The notes under the pieces were generated by a model. That model had not been told where the DNA came from, did not search any database, and was given only the letters and a program-made list of their open reading frames with translations. From assembly GCA_029224185.1 (NCBI GenBank), contig CM055197.1:18885750-18949749 (forward strand): a DNA stretch of 64,000 bases, in the 5' to 3' direction. Source of the stretch: Karalla daura. Its lineage: Eukaryota > Chordata > Actinopteri > Chaetodontiformes > Leiognathidae. This document shows positions 24,727-36,574 of this stretch, piece after piece. A program made the position numbers and the translations under genes. Positions within the stretch are counted from its first letter, which is position 1. Every line of letters begins with the position of its first letter.

Positions 24727-24898
24727 AGTCACTCTAAAACCGGTTTTCATTTCAAACAAGAAAAAAAAACGCAAACATGAATTGGAGCCACACAGCTGTG
24801 AAGCAATGACAGTGTAACATAGTGTACTTCAGGGTGCTGTTTATGAGCATGTCAGATGTGATGTTTGTCACATTTGAGGGATCCGCGAAACGTCCTCT

Positions 24899-26212
24899 TC
24901 AGTTGATTTTCACGTCTTTAGGCCACCAGTCTGGCACAGACGCCTCTAGTGTCACTGTGCTGTCGTTGGCAGATTTGAGCGTCAACACCTCTTTAGCGTG
25001 AGCCGTGCGGATTAGGCTCAGACCCAGGTCCCCAACCCCTGCCCGGTACTTCCCAGCTGGCTTGCCGCTCTGCGTTTGCAGCGCCGCGCCTTCCTCCAGG
25101 TCTTGGGCCGAAGCTGACAAGTGAACTGGCATCAGGCGCTTCCGAATCACTCCAGTGTGATGAGTCCTGGCTGTGAGCTCCTGGCCAATGTAGCAGCCCT
25201 TGCTGAAGCTGATACCCTGCATGTAGACGAGGTTGGACTCCAGCGGGAGCGCCACCCCAGGGGGAAGGTCTTTCACTCCTTCAGGAAGTCCTACACAACC
25301 GTGACAGCGGGAAATAAACAAAACTTGACAATAAATGTTCTCTTTCTCCTCTCTCACAGACTGCATGTGTTCTAGCCTTACCTATCGTGTAGCGATGTCT
25401 GTGGTACTCCTCTGTGTCGCCTTTCTCACATGATGTAACCACGTGCAAAGGGTCGACTTGACTTTCCAACACCAGTCTCCAGCCCATATCCTGAGTCCGG
25501 GGATCAGTCTCCCACACGAGGGCTTTCTCTGGTGAGGAGAGCTCTGGTTTACTGGCCTCTTGCCCTCCATTCTTCTGCTTAGGGAGCACCGCCCACACAG
25601 ACAGCTCTGGACAAGGGTTTAGGTTGACCTTTCTGCGGATCTTGTACACCTTCAGGTGTCTCATGATTGAGTCCTTAACTGTATGATCGCACTCCAGAAA
25701 GACGCCATGTCCTGGATCCACATCTTTCAGACTAAAAAAAAAAAACATAGAAACAACCATCTTAGAGTCTTGGGAAACCATAAGTCAAGTTTACTGCAGG
25801 AGCTATTTTGGAACGCTGCTCTGGTTTATCTGCATCCCTAAATCTACCCACCCAACGTCACCTGGGTTAAAGGTTTGGTTTGTCTAAAAGCCTTGTCTGA
25901 AAGCCAATATATTAAAAAATCTGGATGCCAAACAAGTTGACTTGTTTTTTGAGCTAGGATGACTAAGATTAAGTTGACATATAAATGACCTTGTCTCACT
26001 TCCTTACTGCTAAAGGCTGTTTCCTCATGAAAAAGCTGAAGTATTTGCGCGGCATACATAGTTTTGTTAACATTTGCTAACATACTACCCATTCATCCGT
26101 TATACCCACTCCTGTAGCAGTGATCAGCTGGTGCCAATTTCCACCTCACGTTATGCGAAGGAAGGGAATACATTGTGGACAAGTTGCCAGTCCATCATAG
26201 GACACACACACA

Positions 26213-26259
<47 letters not shown>

Positions 26260-27497
26260 CAAGGAGCAATTAATAATAATAATATAAACAATGCTACATG
26301 TTACATGCGAGTATTTGTACTAATCACAGTAACATCTAAATTAAGTGTTTTCTAAAGTATGACCTCAGGTCAGTGATGTCATATAGGGTCATATGAGGTC
26401 ATATACCAAATGGTAGTTCAAAACTTAAAATGTTCAAAAGAATTTGAGTTGATACAAAGATAAAACACAACATTAGCTGAAGATATTAGTGGTTTTAAAT
26501 GAGTGTTCGTGTTCAATTAAAGAAGATATTGCATTTTTTTTTATCTGAATATGTTTTACACCACAAATAGCATCAATACAACAGACAGCTAGTTTTATGA
26601 GCTTATGTCACTAGAGACTACAGGCAATACACACCAAATTAAAAAATAAAGTAATGCAAAGATAAAATGCAACACTAGGTCACGACATGCGCATTATAGT
26701 GATTTATTATCACCAATTTATTGTCAATTTTGACTGGAAAGACAAAGATATCAGTTTTTTGCCACTCTTGATAAAGTTTAAATGATACCCTGTGATAAAC
26801 AGTACAATATGTGTAATATATTATAGCACTATAGTCAAAACAATATCACCACAATGTTTATTTCAACAAAAAGTTCTACTTCATGGAAGTTAAAACCTTG
26901 TTGAATTCAAAATAACTGAAGTTAGTAAAAGGATGAAACGGCGCCGGGTGATAGTGTATCAAACAAGGCATTCCAAGTAATCTGACATGAAAACAACAGG
27001 AGGTTAAAAGTTGAGCTGTTGTTTCACTTTTCCTCAGTTCAAAGTCACTCGGATCGGCCTGTGTTTCTGGCAGCTGCGTTCAAAGATAAGCGGCCACACC
27101 CCTGGAGTTTACCAACAACATGTCAACATGGTCGAATGGAGTGTGTTTCTGTGTACCTGTACAGCATGATATCGTACAGAGTCCTCCCCTGGACGTTCAG
27201 CATGTGGGAGTACATGGCTGCCTGCCCGGGCTCCTCCAGCAGCCCCATGTCGTTGGTGATGATGCCCTGGAGGAACGGGCCGGTGTCCGCTCCCTGGATC
27301 TTCACCAGGCTCCTGTGGGGGAGCCGGTAGCACACGCACCGTCCTCCTCCGGTGCCCGAGTCCTGGCTGTACCTCTGGACGCGCATCCCCGCCGGAGCCG
27401 GGACAGCCGAGAGGAACCGAGCCGAGTGGTTTCTGGCGTGAGCAGCGAGACAGCCGGCGGAGGCGAGGGCCCCCCTGGCCCAACATAAAACCCGCAT
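24899..27497 (-). CDS. iba57: Mitochondrial iron-sulfur assembly factor IBA57, 3 exons
   Basis: IBA57 is a folate-binding-fold (GcvT/YgfZ family) protein. It works with ISCA1/ISCA2 to build 4Fe-4S clusters in the mitochondrial matrix. Exons on the minus strand: 27,497-27,157, 25,731-25,382 and 25,290-24,899 (1,083 nt, 360 aa), with consistent phases. The N-terminus (MRVLCWARGALASAGCLAAH) is Arg/Ala-rich with no acid residue, as expected for a matrix targeting peptide. Recognised blocks: HMLNVQGRTLYDIMLY, FLECDHTV, YKIRRKV, WAVLPK, DPRTQDMGWRL, YHRHRY, then PEGVKDLPPGVALPLESNL and the family signature KGCYIGQELTARTHH with the invariant Cys at residue 263. It ends ASVPDWWPKDVKIN. Intron 1 (about 1.4 kb) holds a microsatellite. 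The gene is tail-to-tail with jmjd4. Confidence 0.95.
26085..26205 (-). repeat. tRNA-SINE-type repeat fragment
   Basis: Within iba57 intron 1. Plus-strand words ATTCATCCGTTATACCCACT, GGAAGGGAATACATTGTGGA and GTTGCCAGTCCATCATAGGA match the 3' half of the dispersed repeat in reverse orientation. It is cut by a CA microsatellite on its right. Confidence 0.55.
26205..26259. repeat. (CA)n microsatellite in iba57 intron 1
   Basis: CA run of more than 25 units with one early interruption, grown from the CACACA part of the adjoining SINE-like repeat. Confidence 0.95.
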
Positions 27498-27645
27498 GGC
27501 TGATACTGTCGCAGGAGTGACAAGTAGTGGAAGATATTCAAGCGCCCGTTCAGCCTCTTAGCGGCTACATGACCCGAGACGTCGTCTCCATTTTGGAGTC
27601 CCAGAATGCACCGCTCGATAATATTGGAGCACGTGTTGCCCGTGG

Positions 27646-27800
27646 ACTGGGCCACACGGTGGCGCAGTGGGTAGCGTTGCCGGTGCACAGCGAGAAGGCG
27701 GTTGGTTCGTGATCCGGTCCCGGCCATTTCTGTATGGAGTACTGCATGTTCTCCTGTTTCCTCCCACAGTCCAAAACATGCACCTTTAGCATGACTCAGA
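27646..27800 (+). repeat. tRNA-derived SINE copy
   Basis: It starts with a tRNA-like head: GTGGCGCAGTGGGTAGCG (A-box region) and GGTTGGTTCGTGATCC (B-box region). The body then has TTTCTGTATGGAGTACTGCA, TGTTCTCCTGTTTCCTCCC and ACAGTCCAAAACATGCACC. This is the best-preserved copy of this repeat in the window. It lies 150 bp upstream of the iba57 start codon, so it sits in or near that promoter. Confidence 0.75.
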
Positions 27801-28239
27801 GACTCTTTAAACTGTAGAGCTGTTGCAACTAATTGATCAATCGACCAATAATCAACACATAAAATAATCAACAACCATTTTAATTGTCAATTTTTAAAGT
27901 CAATTTAAGTCCTTCATATATTTTTGAGTGTCCTTGTCAAGAATTTAGGTCAGAATCTTGCGATATCACCTACCTGAGTTTGAATATTTTGTGGTTTCTT
28001 TCATCCTCTATGACAGCAAGGTGGAGCCTGGATTTCTGCTTAGTTTGCCTCCTGTCTATGTGGATAGGCTCTGTAGACAGGAGATACGCTCTTTGTGACA
28101 CTTGACCCGTAGTTACCTGTTGCCAACATGTTACCTCTGCCTGAAAGTCACAACTGTAATAACAGATAAAACCTTGCTGCACAGGATGCCAAAACATTTT
28201 CTCAAAACGTGCATGTAATCTGGTTTTACTTGAGACTTG

Positions 28240-28530
28240 AGATATACTCTTCAAGAAGATGTTTTACTTTTCATCCGAAAAGGCGTCTTCAGTTGTGACT
28301 AGCTGGTGTGGAAGTCTAGGCTTTAACCTCTGGCGAATTGTTGGCGGCACAATTATGAGTACCGGGGGTACTTTGGTCAGAGCCATTTGGATCATCTGAG
28401 GTCGTCCTGCCTCAGTGGAGACAGCAGACCTCAGGTGACCCTCATGGCTCTGAACAAAGTACTCTCATCTCTTGAGAAAGAGGTGAAAGTCTGCAGCGAC
28501 TTAAACTCCTTTGAATGTGATGACCAGGAT
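28240..28530. repeat. Probable interspersed repeat remnant
   Basis: Contains TCTTCAAGAAGATGTTTTAC followed by TTCATCCGAAAAGGCGTCTT. This resembles the dispersed fish motif about fish elements that alternate AAGAAGC and GAAACGTCTTC. No ORF is preserved and the family is not assigned. Confidence 0.35.
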
Positions 28531-28904
28531 AAATAGGAATCCCCACAAATTTCCTACAAAGCGATTTAAGTGAGCAAGTCAGCAGTTCCTAATGAGCAGT
28601 CCCAGGACGCAAAAACAATTTTGGTCCAACCGACAGTAAAGGACTTATCACACTAGTTCTCAAATTATAACATGAGTTCATGCATAGTCTTTGTAGTTGG
28701 TCTCAGGAATCCTGATATCTTTTCTCAGCATTTTCTGTACGAGCAAGAACTAATAAAAACTCATTCATATGTTAACAATTGGTCCTGTGGACTAGTTTTA
28801 CCTGCTAGAGGTCAATGTTACTGATGGACCTGAGTTACAATAGGTATACAGTGTAAGTGCTGGATTCATGGTCATTGAAAGGCATTATTGTAATAAAGGA
28901 AGTC

Positions 28905-29095
28905 CATGTTGGGGTTATTCAGTGGCTGGTGACTCACAGCAAGAAGGTCACTGGTTCAACTCCTAGTAGGACCAAAGGCTTCTCTGTGTTTGCATCTGCT
29001 CCCATTATCTGCATGGAGTTTCTCCATGTACCCCAGTTTCCTTCCACTGACCAAAAATGTATGTTTTTACATGAAAGGCTCTATCAGTATCAGTA
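28905..29095 (+). repeat. tRNA-SINE-type repeat copy, diverged
   Basis: Head with GACTCACAGCAAGAAGGTCA and CTGGTTCAACTCC (B-box like), then TTCTCTGTGTTTGCATCTGC, TGCATGGAGTTTCTCCATGT, CCCCAGTTTCCTTCC and a degraded CCAAAAATGTATG. It is clearly the same family as the 27.7-kb copy but more diverged. Confidence 0.6.
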
Positions 29096-29241
29096 TGAAG
29101 TGCCTTTGCAGATGCTAGAACTATTCAACGTACTATTCCTAGTACACCGCAATGCAGAAGCATACGTGGGAACAGAGATAATTTATGAGGAAGCATTTAG
29201 TGGTTTGATGATGGAGCTGTTTTGGGGAGACAGCCGACATC

Positions 29242-29280
29242 TGGAACTACTTATCTAGTTATTCTAGATAAGTAGTTCCA
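29242..29280. repeat. Perfect 17-bp inverted repeat (hairpin)
   Basis: The arms TGGAACTACTTATCTAG (29,242-29,258) and its exact reverse complement (29,264-29,280) are separated by five bases (TTATT). It lies between iba57 and gjc2, just beyond a SINE-like copy. No coding context. Confidence 0.95.
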
Positions 29281-29309
29281 AAGAAGAGTGTCCTTTTCTC
29301 ACATTTTTT

Positions 29310-29356
29310 GACACACACACACACACCTGCACACACGCACGCACACACACATACAC
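29310..29356. repeat. Impure (CA)n microsatellite
   Basis: Interrupted CA repeat (CACACACAC, CTG, CACACACG, CACG, CACACACATACACAC). Confidence 0.85.
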
Positions 29357-29597
29357 ACCATTTTCTGTTCCTTTTATATTAAAACACACACTTAACTACA
29401 ACACTACACACACTAACTTTTCCAGAGCATTACATGTATGATTCAGTTTGCATAATTTGGAAATGTACAATATTTCCACAAATTATGAAATAATAATTTT
29501 AATTTTTCATTTGCATTTTCAAAAACACATCATCATTATTATGAAGCCACGTGGCAGATGCTTATTACAAGGCAAGAAATCAGAGGTTTGAAACAAG

Positions 29598-29603
29598 TTT
29601 ATT
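29598..29603 (-). terminator. gjc2 poly(A) signal candidate
   Basis: TTTATT on the plus strand (AATAAA on the gjc2 strand) about 1.03 kb beyond the gjc2 stop. A 3' UTR of this length is plausible for a connexin. Confidence 0.4.
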
Positions 29604-30629
29604 TTTTCATGAATAAAATACTAGAACAGTCTTTAAAAGTCTGAGGCACTTTGAAGTGTGACAACAGTAAAGGCAAGGTTAAATATTACTCTGAAATCAA
29701 TTCTAGAAACATACTGTTTCAATGCCAGGAAAAGCCTAACATACCCAAACAGAAGATCAATGAGGAGCAAACTGAATAGCTAAGGATAGGATTTCTACTG
29801 TGTATACCGTATGTTCCCGGTTGGTACGCATGCATCATCTGCTTCGGATTGCAGAAAACCAGTATTTAGTTTAGAAAATAATCCGATTTTCTTTGCACTT
29901 ACCTCCTTCCCTTGATGCGGCAAGGCTTTGGAGAATATAGGAAAGATAAAGGCTTTGCACGCAATGACTGAAGATCATGACAATGTGCTGATGTTTACCA
30001 GAAGAGCCTAAAGTGGCACAGCTCTGTCTCATTAACTATATCAAAATATTTCACATTTAATCTGCTTCCAGCAACATGGCATCCAAAAATACCTCCCCGC
30101 ACACTTCCAACAACAATCTTCTACAGAAATGGTTTGTGCATTTGCATGGTGCTTTTAACTGCATTTTCAGATTTGCATCCAGAGTACAATCAGACACAAA
30201 GTTACATTTCTCCAAACAGATCCAGTTCAGCGGCAGTCAAGGGTAGGTCATATAAATACTCTGAAGCAGTCTGTTTACACTTTGACTTCTTAGTTGGAAT
30301 TAGAGATGTTTAACTAAGTAAGCACAAGTTATTCAGTCCCAAAAGCTATTGCAAGCACAAAAAGACACACTACAGTAACAAAGTAGATTCATGATACCAG
30401 AATTGATCATGTTATCATGTGTGTTTTCTTTTCTTTTTTTTTTATTTCCAAAAACTGTATATTGTATTCCTTCAGCTGGTGTGATTGAAATTCTGTTGTT
30501 ATAGTCCAAAGTCACATCTCTCTTTTACTCACACATGCATACTCCCACACACATCCTTTCCTTCAGCTCTGTCACAGAGCAGTCTCCTCTTAAAAATTCG
30601 ACTGTTAACTTACTAAATTAGATTTACGT

Positions 30630-31886
30630 CTAGATCCAGACAGAGGTCTTTCCGTTTTTTACTATGGTTGCAGCCTTCTCTGTCGCTGATTTCGGCCTCG
30701 CTCCTTGTTTCTCCTGCACTGCGTTGACTCGATTTTGCTCCGCCATGGTGCCCCCAGACACAGGACTGCTGGTCCTGGAGGTTTGCTGGGTGTTTTTGGT
30801 CTGATATGTTTGGAAGGCCATGTCGAGCTGCTCCTGGGCAACCCGCAGGTGCCGGTGCAGACTCGCCAGATCCGACGGGATGTTCTCGTCTGGGCTGGTG
30901 CACTGCTGCTCCTGGGCCACGTTGGCCACGTTCTGCTCGTGGGTGAGGAGGCTGTTGGGGATCCTGACAGGTTTGTCTGTCTTCATCACAAGGTTGTAGC
31001 CCGGAGGAGAGGCTGGAATGTTACGAGAAAATGGGTAGCCGTAGGACATCCGCCGGCCACGGTTCCTCTTCATGCGGAGGCTGTCCCGGAAGGTGCCGAT
31101 CCCCAGGTGAAGCATCTCACACACATTTAGCACAAGGCAGAGACAGCTCACTACATACATGATGAGGAGGAAGATGGTTTTCTCCGTGGGCCTGGAGATG
31201 AAACAGTCCACTCTGTGTGGACATGGGACCCTGTTGCACACGTAAGAAGGACTAACTCGGAAACCGTAGAGGAGGTACTGTCCTGCAAGGAACGCAATTT
31301 CAAAAATGGCTCGTGACATCAGCTGGAGGACATAGATTCTCATCAGGCCTTCTTGCATGATTTTGCGACGGCCGTCGTGTTTCGGTGGGTCTTTGCTTGT
31401 TCCACTCGCTGGTTCGGGCTTGGCCTCCCGCACCTCCAGTGCATCCTCATAGATCATGGGCTCAGCATCGTCGTCCTCGTCCTCCTCCAAAACGTCCTCC
31501 AGGTGGTGGCTCTCCCTCCATCTGGAGTGGGGAGGGGGTTTTCTGCGGAGCCTGAGGTGCTTCCTGCGCTCCTCGTCCGAACTACGGGCTATCTTGTGAA
31601 TGGCATAACCCATGTACATGATGGAAGGGGTAGAGATCATGATGATCTGGAAGACCCAGAAGCGCACGTGGGAGAGGGGGGCGAAGGCATCGTAGCATAC
31701 ATTGTCGCAGCCCGGCTGCTTGGTGTTGCAGATGAATTTGGTCTGCTCGTCCGAGTAGATGGATTCACCACCGACCGCCGTGAGCACAATGCGGAAGATG
31801 ATGAGCACCGTCAGCCACACTTTCCCCACAAAGGTGGAGTGGTTGTGGATCTCTTCCAGGAGGCGAGTGAGAAAGCTCCAGCTCAT
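30630..31886 (-). CDS. gjc2: Connexin-47-like gap junction protein gamma-2
   Basis: This is a gap junction hemichannel subunit; mammalian GJC2 couples oligodendrocytes to astrocytes and each other. It is one uninterrupted coding exon (418 aa), as usual for connexins. A splice acceptor (TTTTCACAG, exon border at 31,915) lies 29 bases before the ATG, implying a separate 5' UTR exon. The N-terminus is MSWSFLTRLLEEIHNHSTFV. Four membrane helices lie near residues 21-40, 76-96, 190-210 and 237-257. Extracellular-loop cysteines are complete: C53, C60, C64 (CNTKQPGCDNVC) and C217, C222, C228 (CNRVPCPHRVDC). The cytoplasmic loop is acidic (EEDEDDDAE), with KHDGRRKI before helix 3. The tail ends GKTSVWI. 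GJC2 is preferred over GJC1 because of ISTPSIMYMGYA, SSDEERRK and MYVVSCLCLVLNVCEM, because the tail aligns with the human GJC2 tail, and because it neighbours iba57, jmjd4 and snap47 as in human 1q42. Confidence 0.92.
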   Translation of the reverse strand: MSWSFLTRLLEEIHNHSTFVGKVWLTVLIIFRIVLTAVGGESIYSDEQTKFICNTKQPGCDNVCYDAFAPLSHVRFWVFQIIMISTPSIMYMGYAIHKIARSSDEERRKHLRLRRKPPPHSRWRESHHLEDVLEEDEDDDAEPMIYEDALEVREAKPEPASGTSKDPPKHDGRRKIMQEGLMRIYVLQLMSRAIFEIAFLAGQYLLYGFRVSPSYVCNRVPCPHRVDCFISRPTEKTIFLLIMYVVSCLCLVLNVCEMLHLGIGTFRDSLRMKRNRGRRMSYGYPFSRNIPASPPGYNLVMKTDKPVRIPNSLLTHEQNVANVAQEQQCTSPDENIPSDLASLHRHLRVAQEQLDMAFQTYQTKNTQQTSRTSSPVSGGTMAEQNRVNAVQEKQGARPKSATEKAATIVKNGKTSVWI

Positions 31887-33140
31887 GTTGCTCTAACAAG
31901 CTTTTCAACTAGAATCTGTGAAAAGACAAGAAAGAATCAGTTAAAGGTAATGTGACTTTATGACCAAGGTGACATCCTCAGCTATCCTCTCTGCCCAGAT
32001 TTAATCTACTCTGCTACTCCCTTAAAATTGCCAATAAAATCACAGTTTAGATGCCCGAACAAACTGATCCTTTTAATTTTTGCTAAAAAAAACAAAAACA
32101 AATTAACCGATTCATTCATTGTGAAACCAGCTACTAATTTATCATCTGTGAAATGAAAAAAAAAAGATTAATCTAACCACACCATGTGTCACCCAAGTAT
32201 GAAATAGACAAGAAAATTACAAAATTAATTCATCGCTGTAGGGATTCTGTTTTTGTTTGCTACTGTCTCACTTTCAGTCCTTTTAAATCTACTTTCCAGA
32301 CGCCTCAGACATCATCTGCAGTCATCTGCACAGTTGGACTTTGGACAGTTGGACACAGTTGGGCTGTAAATGAGACATTCATTTCCAACTGATGGCACAG
32401 CTGAACACAGACAATGGCTTGTGTGGAATCATGTCAGTAAGAAGGGTGATGTCACTTAGTCATCCAACCCTCACACACACACAATATACAGTATCCCTAC
32501 TCAGTCCAACACATTGAAAGACATCAAATAGATAGATAGATAAGTACTTTAATTCCCAGAAGGGAAATTATTGCATCCAGCGACTAAAGTATGACAACAA
32601 TAATCACAAGAGAGAAAAGTCCAGCTTCAATCACTAGCACTTTAAGTAAATCTTTGAGCAAAAATGACACTGAATTCTGCAGCAGGGTGATGACGGCACG
32701 CAAAAAAATGAAACTGATAGAACTGAATGGATGAAAAGCCCATTCTACAAGCAGAGGACGATGCACTCAAAGTGCCACTTGAGAAACATACTGCACTCTG
32801 TGTGTGTCCCCTGGCAAGAAGACACGCACGCATAGAGTGATGACATGGAGCCTCACAGTATCACACTTCTCCTCTCCGTTAGAACCACTGGCCTGACTCC
32901 GTGAGGATGGGGAGACGGTGCAGCGCGTCTGTGCCTTAATTTGTGGGGCATGGCGTATGTTGATCTCATGGCTGCGGCTCGGCGCTCCCCGGCGTGGGAT
33001 GCACCGGCTCCCCTGCCATCTGAGTGAACAGGAGAGGCTTGTTGCCCTGCCACGAGGCCTGCCCTCCAGATCCAGCATTGACGACGCTGGGGAGGGGCCG
33101 CAGCCACATGGAGACAGATGGCTCCTGCGGTAGGCAGCTC
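31887..33140. promoter_or_regulatory. gjc2 upstream region
   Basis: This should contain the intron and noncoding first exon of gjc2. Within it, 32,790-33,130 is noticeably GC-richer than its surroundings and is the best candidate for a promoter or first exon, but I cannot fix its borders. A LINE 3' tail lies between (about 32,524-32,600). Confidence 0.3.
32524..32600 (-). mobile_element. LINE 3' tail remnant
   Basis: GATAGATAGATAAGTACTTT followed by AATTCCCAGAAGGGAAATTA. This is the reverse of the GGGAA..TAAAGTA(TCTATC)n tail that ends L2/Rex-type elements in fish. It may extend to about 32,780, but the body is too decayed to be sure. Confidence 0.6.
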
Positions 33141-34408
33141 ATCTCTGCCCTAGGATGGCCTCAAAACAGGGCCCCCACGCTCAGGATATACACCAAAGTT
33201 TCACTCAGTCTGTGGCGTACGTGCATAGTCTCATTTTATCATCATCCTCCATTACACCTCTAATGTGATACCTGCCCTTTGTTGATGGGTTTTGCCACCT
33301 TGACTGGCTTTTTATTAAAAAAAGAGAAAACATTTTGAATACAAATGTGTTTGTGATCCATTTGCAATAAGAGCAACGAGGTCAATTCAACATACAGTTT
33401 ACAGATGAATACATGTCTTCCTCAGACAAAAAAGCTTCAGATCATGTTTGCTAATCTGACAAATTTTTGCCCCCATACATATGTCAAAACTACACTCTTA
33501 TGGAATAAGAAAGGGAAAAAAACATGGCATGACTTTTATTTTAATTCTGTAAAATAGAACAGCTTTCAGCAAAGATTTTATTTTGAATGCAGATCCAAAC
33601 CATAAATCAATGAAATAATATTTCAACTGTCAATGTCAGTACAGGTATCGATAAATAGTCTTTTATTTATAAACCATTGCTTTGTGAATAAATACAAAGC
33701 TAGAGCACTTTTGTTTTTTAGATTGTCTAAATTCTCATATTTAGGATGCAAGCAGGTTAGCTAACTTAAGTTGATTTGTCTTTATGGTAGAATTTATGGT
33801 ATATCCCTCACATTAACTCACAAATGCTCCAGCATACAAGTTTTATCAAAAGAATTACAAGTGCCATCATAATAACTGAAGAAAATCTATTTCTTCCACT
33901 TTCCACAGGAAAGTCAATAAAAGGAAAAAACCCACCTGTAAAAGTTGCAAATGCATTTCCCATCCCGAGAGCCTCCTGTGCCCTCCCTAAATATCTGTTC
34001 CATGGAATCCTGCTTCCATCCCAGTGTCCTGGCCTTTCCCGACTCACTGACACCTTCCAGAGAGGCAAAAGCGTGAATCAGTGAGGGAACCTGTTAGGCT
34101 AGACTTTCTATTTATCCAGTTTTCCTACTCTCTGAAGAAGTGAGCGCTCGCTGCTGTGAATGCCTCACATTCTGGCTTGTGTCTGGTTTCTATTACACCA
34201 GCCTTCTGCCCAAGAAGGAAGTATAAAAAACAGAGAGGCAGAAAAAAAATTCTCCTCCGGCAAGTGACCCTCAACCAAGAGTTCAGACTTGAGGATACTG
34301 TAATGCAGATGGAAATGAACACCCAGCTGAGGGAGCGTGTTAATCGCAACAGAGTCAACGTCCCCCCGAATGCTCATGTGCTACTTTTCGAACACAGATG
34401 ATGAGGAT

Positions 34409-34414
34409 CTCTCA

Positions 34415-34446
<32 letters not shown>

Positions 34447-34560
34447 TTCTCTCTGTCTCTCTCTCTGTCTCTCTCTCTCTCTCCCTCTCTCTACCCCCAC
34501 TCTCGCTCTGTCTCTCTCTCTCTCTGTCTCTGCCTCTCCCTCGCTCTCCACATCTCCATC
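34409..34560. repeat. Impure (CT)n tract
   Basis: About 150 bases of interrupted CT with occasional TCTG and CCC, one strand purely pyrimidine over long stretches. Confidence 0.95.
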
Positions 34561-34681
34561 TATAAGCATCTCCTCAGCAGGTTAATGTCCTCATGCCTTC
34601 CAACCGTTTATGTTATACAGCATCAGCCTCAGCTCACTCTGACACAGAGGCTGATGCATAGGGTCATGGCACAATTCACAC

Positions 34682-34685
34682 ATAC

Positions 34686-34745
<60 letters not shown>

Positions 34746-34750
34746 ACAGA
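34682..34750. repeat. (CA)n microsatellite
   Basis: About 30 CA units with minor interruptions at both ends. Confidence 0.97.
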
Positions 34751-36574
34751 CATATATACACATACACTCACTTTTGCACAGACCCTCATTAATTTCATGG
34801 AGACTTTAACTGTAGCTGATATATGTCTAAAATTTATCTTAATCCCAATCTAACTGTAACCCAAGTCTTCACCCAAAAATGTAATGATTTACATTATGGT
34901 GGCTTGTGTTTTGTCCCCATAAGGAAGTCCCCACTATGTAACTGTAAACCGCACCCCCCATATACAAACACATCAAGGACAGCGAATTCCAATTAGCAAC
35001 CTCTATATTATCTGTCAATTATATAACAGTTTACAGCGGGTGACAGTTATGAAAAAACAACTTTGGAAAGACAAAGACAGGGAGTGAGAGGACAGAAGTG
35101 TCACCGAGACATAAGCCACCTTGCCTAACCATGGATCCGCTAGAAAGTAACCAGCAGGTATGCTCAGTCATATCATGTGTCATAATATTTAGAGCCTCCA
35201 TCCAGGCAGATGGCCAGATAATAGAGCAGTGGATGGGTCGCAATGCGCCTTTTCCGACTTGGTGTTTATTCTCCAAGCTTTCACCTGGGCCCACATAGCC
35301 CAGCAGCACACACTGTTACTCGAGGCCTGTGGTGTTTTCTTTTGTTTTGTTTTGGGGTTTTTTTGCACAAGAGGACAAAAAAGACTATACATAGAATGAA
35401 GTCATTGTCTCCCTTTTACACATAAAAACCCACTTTCTTCCAGTCTGAAATGGCACAAGAGAGCAGGCGACAGATGAGGAGGTGATTCAAATCAAGGAGG
35501 AATTTCTCTGTTATTCCGTTATTCTGTGTGCCAGACCTTGCTGTCAAGGTTGGGAAGGATCTAAATTCAACTACTTTTAATAGAGGACAGACAAACGGGT
35601 AAGTGTCTGGCTTACATCAGAGAAATGTGTCTGCTCATTGTCACAGTGACCACAGTGTTATAATGTTACTTTCACAGGGCCCTCAATAAGCTTTAGTTAT
35701 GACCTGTATACAGCTATAAAGCGAAGAATAACGTTCAACAACATCGGCAAGGCCCCCCATCAATCAGGTCACAGCTGTAACCGGGTTCCTGTAAATGAGA
35801 ATGAGAATGTCTTGATTTCCTGTGTCTCAATATATCGAAAGAGGAAAAGAGGAAACGCCTTCAGTCAGGGAGCAGCGAGACATATATGAGATAATCCAAG
35901 CACACGAGCCGTCTCTGCATTTAGATTCTGTTTGAGTAGTTTGTGGTCTAAAGACCGCTCAGAGAAGCCAGCCATCTGGGCCTGCAGGAGCCATCCTCCG
36001 GAGGCCTTGCCCTCGCAGCCTCCCCCCTGCTTCTGACTGAGGAGATGTGGCGTAGCGAGCACCCCTGGTGCAGCACGGAGGGAGAGGAAACGGGGGATGC
36101 TGCTGGAACGACTAGAGCATTTGGGGTCTGGACATGTGCTATCCCTAAGGGACGCTCAAGCACGTGTTTTGAAGTTGCAGAGCATTCCTCATCATCCAAA
36201 AATCTTGCTGCCATCCTAAAGACACAGATGGTCCAGTGGAGATGTTTATAAGTGAGCATCCAGCCAAAAGTCAGTTAGAGTTTATGTTCCTCGACATTTG
36301 GAGTAACTTGCTGTAACACTCACTGAGCGCCCACTGTGCTTCTAAATAGATACATGTATCTAAATCTCTAACATAATTATTATGCACAAATGCAGGTTTA
36401 TTTGACTTTTTAGTTGTCTTGTCTAAGTTGTCTTCAAATTTTTCATAGGGTTATTTAAAATTAAATTTGAAAGAGATATATAAATACCTATACATTAAAA
36501 AGTGTGGTCTTTTTAATCAAATGTTGCTATATTTAGATTCATATTGCATATAGTTAAACTTGCATTTCTGATCC

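Noticed and set aside
30705..31955. Plus-strand frames of 141 and 200 codons
   Set aside because: Antisense shadows of the gjc2 coding exon.
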